19,443 nucleotides of DNA, from assembly GCA_003118195.1 (NCBI GenBank), contig BEXV01000254.1, positions 181,561 to 201,003 on the forward strand, given 5' to 3'. This document shows, piece by piece, positions 19,363-19,443 of the stretch. Under the pieces are notes generated by a model that was not told the origin of the DNA, made no database searches, and saw only the letters and a program-made list of their open reading frames with translations. The stretch comes from Hemicentrotus pulcherrimus. Lineage: Eukaryota > Echinodermata > Echinoidea > Camarodonta > Strongylocentrotidae. A program made the translations under genes and the position numbers. Numbering within the stretch: the first letter of the stretch is position 1; every line of letters begins with the position of its first letter.

Positions 19363-19413
19363 GGGACATGAAAGATTGTTTCTTACAAAGCTAGCTGCTG
19401 CGCAGGTTGCCCC

Positions 19414-19439
19414 CGTGTATTGAGCTGCATGATACACGT
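19414..19439. repeat. Small inverted repeat with E-box CACGTG
   Basis: CGTGTAT (19414-19420) and ATACACG (19433-19439) are exact complements separated by 12 bases. The right arm overlaps CACGTG (19435-19440). The structure is short and may be chance. Confidence 0.45.
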
Positions 19440-19443
19440 GAGT

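Overview
The window looks like non-coding DNA from an animal nuclear genome, most likely a marine invertebrate. An echinoderm or another deuterostome is my best guess, and a mollusc is not excluded. It is AT-rich (about one third GC by eye), full of homopolymer runs and decayed simple repeats, and has no gene-dense organisation. No open reading frame exceeds 147 codons, and the longest is translated pyrimidine repeat. At this base composition I expect roughly eight chance ORFs of 84 codons or more in 19 kb of six-frame sequence, and about that many are seen. I recognise no protein domain, rRNA, intact tRNA, CRISPR array or bacterial-type operon. The most economical reading is an intergenic or large intronic segment, so no CDS is called.

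Layout. 1-130: end of an interspersed element, with a GGAC/GTAC tetranucleotide array and a GC-rich hairpin. 131-1230: AT-rich unique-looking DNA. 1231-1760: a GC-richer island with several palindromes. 1791-2001: a (CT)n tract with 118 uninterrupted pyrimidines. 2846-4410: two copies of one foldback (self-inverted) repeat, in opposite orientation around a 563 bp spacer. 4561-5060: a degraded dispersed repeat of a type common in marine invertebrates. 5061-8690: featureless AT-rich DNA. 8697-8765: a TCC-rich tract with a G-quadruplex candidate. 10900-10970: an octamer next to Sox-type sites. 13847-13890: three nuclear-receptor half-sites. 14600-15130: the best candidate regulatory block, with PBX, TAATTA and two MEIS-type sites within 42 bp, followed by an internally duplicated segment. 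15480-15830: a second GC-richer island. 16237-16393: a CT/GTCT tract. 19041-19210: a MITE-like end joined to a tRNA-Leu-derived sequence on the minus strand. 19282-19362: an inverted repeat around a perfect 14 bp palindrome.

No genes are seen to act together. The most supportable biology is the inverted pair of foldback repeats (a possible long double-stranded RNA source), the tRNA-Leu-like/MITE composite near the right edge, and clusters of transcription-factor-like motifs that could mark enhancers. All motif calls are by-eye matches; conservation was not tested.
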